A DNA stretch of 64,000 bases from Paenibacillus sp. 32O-W (GTDB lineage: Bacteria > Bacillota > Bacilli > Paenibacillales > NBRC-103111): positions 62,001 to 126,000 of the forward strand of contig NZ_VEGP01000004.1 of NCBI RefSeq assembly GCF_007679495.1, written 5' to 3'. Of the stretch, positions 63,066 to 64,000 are shown piece after piece; position 1 is the first letter of the stretch, and every line of letters begins with the position of its first letter. The translations under genes were made by a program, and so were the position numbers. The notes below the pieces were generated by a model. That model did not search any database, was not told the DNA's origin, and worked only from the letters and a program-made list of their open reading frames with translations.

Positions 63066-63847
63066 TGACCAGAGCAGGAACGATGACGGGAAGAGACGAG
63101 TTTATGCGTCATATTGCAGAACGGCTTGGCCGTTCTGTACCGATGACAGAGGCTCCTCAGCATATTCATAAGGGGGCTCCCGAATTTTATCGGGAGCTGC
63201 AGCTTAGTCGCGAAGAAAGGCTGGAGCTCTTCATCCGTAACTGGACAGCCTTAACGGGGAAAGTATGGGTAGTGCCCCAATCAGAAGCTCACAGCGGAAT
63301 CCGGCAATGTTTGGCCGAGGTGCTGGAGGAGCATAGAGTAGCCAAAGTATCACGCTGGGAGCATCCCCGAATCCAGGAGCTGCAATTGGATGAGTGGCTG
63401 AACGAGAAAGGCATCGGGGTAGTGCCCTGGAAGGAGGGCCTTTCCACGGAGACAGCGGATGGCTGGGAGCCGGCCCCGCATGCAGCGGGCCCTAACTGGC
63501 TGCAGAGAAGCGAGCTGCTTCGCAGGACGGAGCAGTGCCAGTTGGGCCTCGTATGGCCGGAATACGCGGTGGCCAATTCGGGCACACTAGTGCTGCTTTC
63601 CCACGGAGGCAGCGGTCGGTCGGTCAGTTTGCTGACGGGTATTCTATTTGCGATATTCCATGCAGATCAACTGGTATCACGGATGGGAGAAGCCTTCGCC
63701 GGAATTAAGGAAAAGCACCCCGGCATGCAAGGCCTGCCCTCTTCCATCAATCTGATTACCGGCCCGAGCCGGAGTGCGGATATTGAGAATGACTTGACCA
63801 TAGGTATTCATGGACCGGGCAAGGTTTGCGCCGTCATCCTGAAGTAG
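63065..63847 (+). CDS. lutC: Lactate utilization protein C
   Basis: A 260-residue LUD-domain protein. LVWPEYAVANSGTLVLLS and GPSRSADIENDLTIGIHGP are the family marks. It completes the LutABC complex. GAGAGGGGG precedes ATG 63065. Downstream to the window end (63848-64000) I see no gene and no clear terminator. Confidence 0.94.
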   Translation: MTRAGTMTGRDEFMRHIAERLGRSVPMTEAPQHIHKGAPEFYRELQLSREERLELFIRNWTALTGKVWVVPQSEAHSGIRQCLAEVLEEHRVAKVSRWEHPRIQELQLDEWLNEKGIGVVPWKEGLSTETADGWEPAPHAAGPNWLQRSELLRRTEQCQLGLVWPEYAVANSGTLVLLSHGGSGRSVSLLTGILFAIFHADQLVSRMGEAFAGIKEKHPGMQGLPSSINLITGPSRSADIENDLTIGIHGPGKVCAVILK

Positions 63848-64000
63848 AGCAGTGACAGGGAGTACAAAATTGCTTCGAAGTAACCGTCAATTATTAAGCC
63901 TCGTACCTCGAAATGAAAAAAGCGAATTGAAGTCCCGCATTGCTTTTCATCTGAACAAGCGGAACTAAAACTGCTTTACATTGGCCTTGTAATAGAGGAA

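Overview
The window looks like a chromosomal segment of a spore-forming Bacillales bacterium, most probably Paenibacillus or a close relative. The reasons are strong AGGAGG-type ribosome binding sites with frequent GTG and TTG starts, spore genes (a CotD-type coat protein and Cse60), a YdjO-type small zinc protein, an SLH-anchored surface enzyme, Lpl/Ytc-type sugar ABC transporters, AraC regulators paired with Gfo/Idh/MocA oxidoreductases, and MntR/mntABCD and lutABC in Bacillus-like form. I see no rRNA, tRNA, prophage, insertion sequence or CRISPR array. Genus assignment is inference from gene style only.

Layout. 1-5.2 kb is an assimilatory sulfate reduction and siroheme operon: the 3' end of a sulfite/nitrite reductase, a small DUF3906-like protein, a SUMT-HemD fusion, cysH, sat and cysC. 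5.5-11.5 kb holds a secreted stalk-domain protein, a large beta-propeller protein, an LCP wall-polymer ligase and a Bmr/NorA-type efflux pump. 11.9-14.1 kb and 21.0-24.0 kb are two similar modules in which Gfo/Idh/MocA oxidoreductases (one with a ThuA-like partner) diverge from an AraC regulator. 14.1-18.5 kb is the manganese system: mntR with all metal ligands, mntABCD, and a promoter full of MntR-like boxes. 18.8-30.3 kb carries an SLH 5'-nucleotidase, a class D sortase, a 1385-residue MHYT-PAS hybrid histidine kinase overlapping a lone receiver protein, and a TetR regulator.

30.5-36.2 kb is a sporulation and housekeeping stretch: CotD, a D-2-hydroxyacid dehydrogenase, CcdA, YdjO, Cse60, a KinB-like sensor kinase and a Nudix hydrolase. 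36.2-44.4 kb is rich in envelope genes: an LTA-synthase-like protein, a secreted propeller plus lamin-tail protein, a non-canonical Nramp-family transporter, a UgtP-like glycolipid glucosyltransferase, and a CAP-domain protein behind a clear c-di-AMP (ydaO/yuaA) riboswitch. 44.4-50.8 kb is a glycan-use module (GHL10-like hydrolase, two permeases, binding lipoprotein, sugar isomerase). 51.0-55.9 kb has an ABC exporter interrupted by a frameshift, its DUF1854 partner and a second LTA-synthase paralog. 56.2-58.8 kb is an SsuABC/TauABC-type importer, 59.0 kb a divergent ATP-dependent DNA ligase-like protein, and 60.0-63.8 kb lutR-lutABC for lactate oxidation.

No clearly new multi-gene system stands out. 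The best leads are the two dyads sitting on the -35 and -10 of ccdA, the Nramp homolog without the metal-binding motifs, the ligase-like protein with altered nucleotidyltransferase motifs, the shared WalR/PhoP-like element in front of both LTA-synthase paralogs, and the frameshifted ABC-DUF1854 pair.
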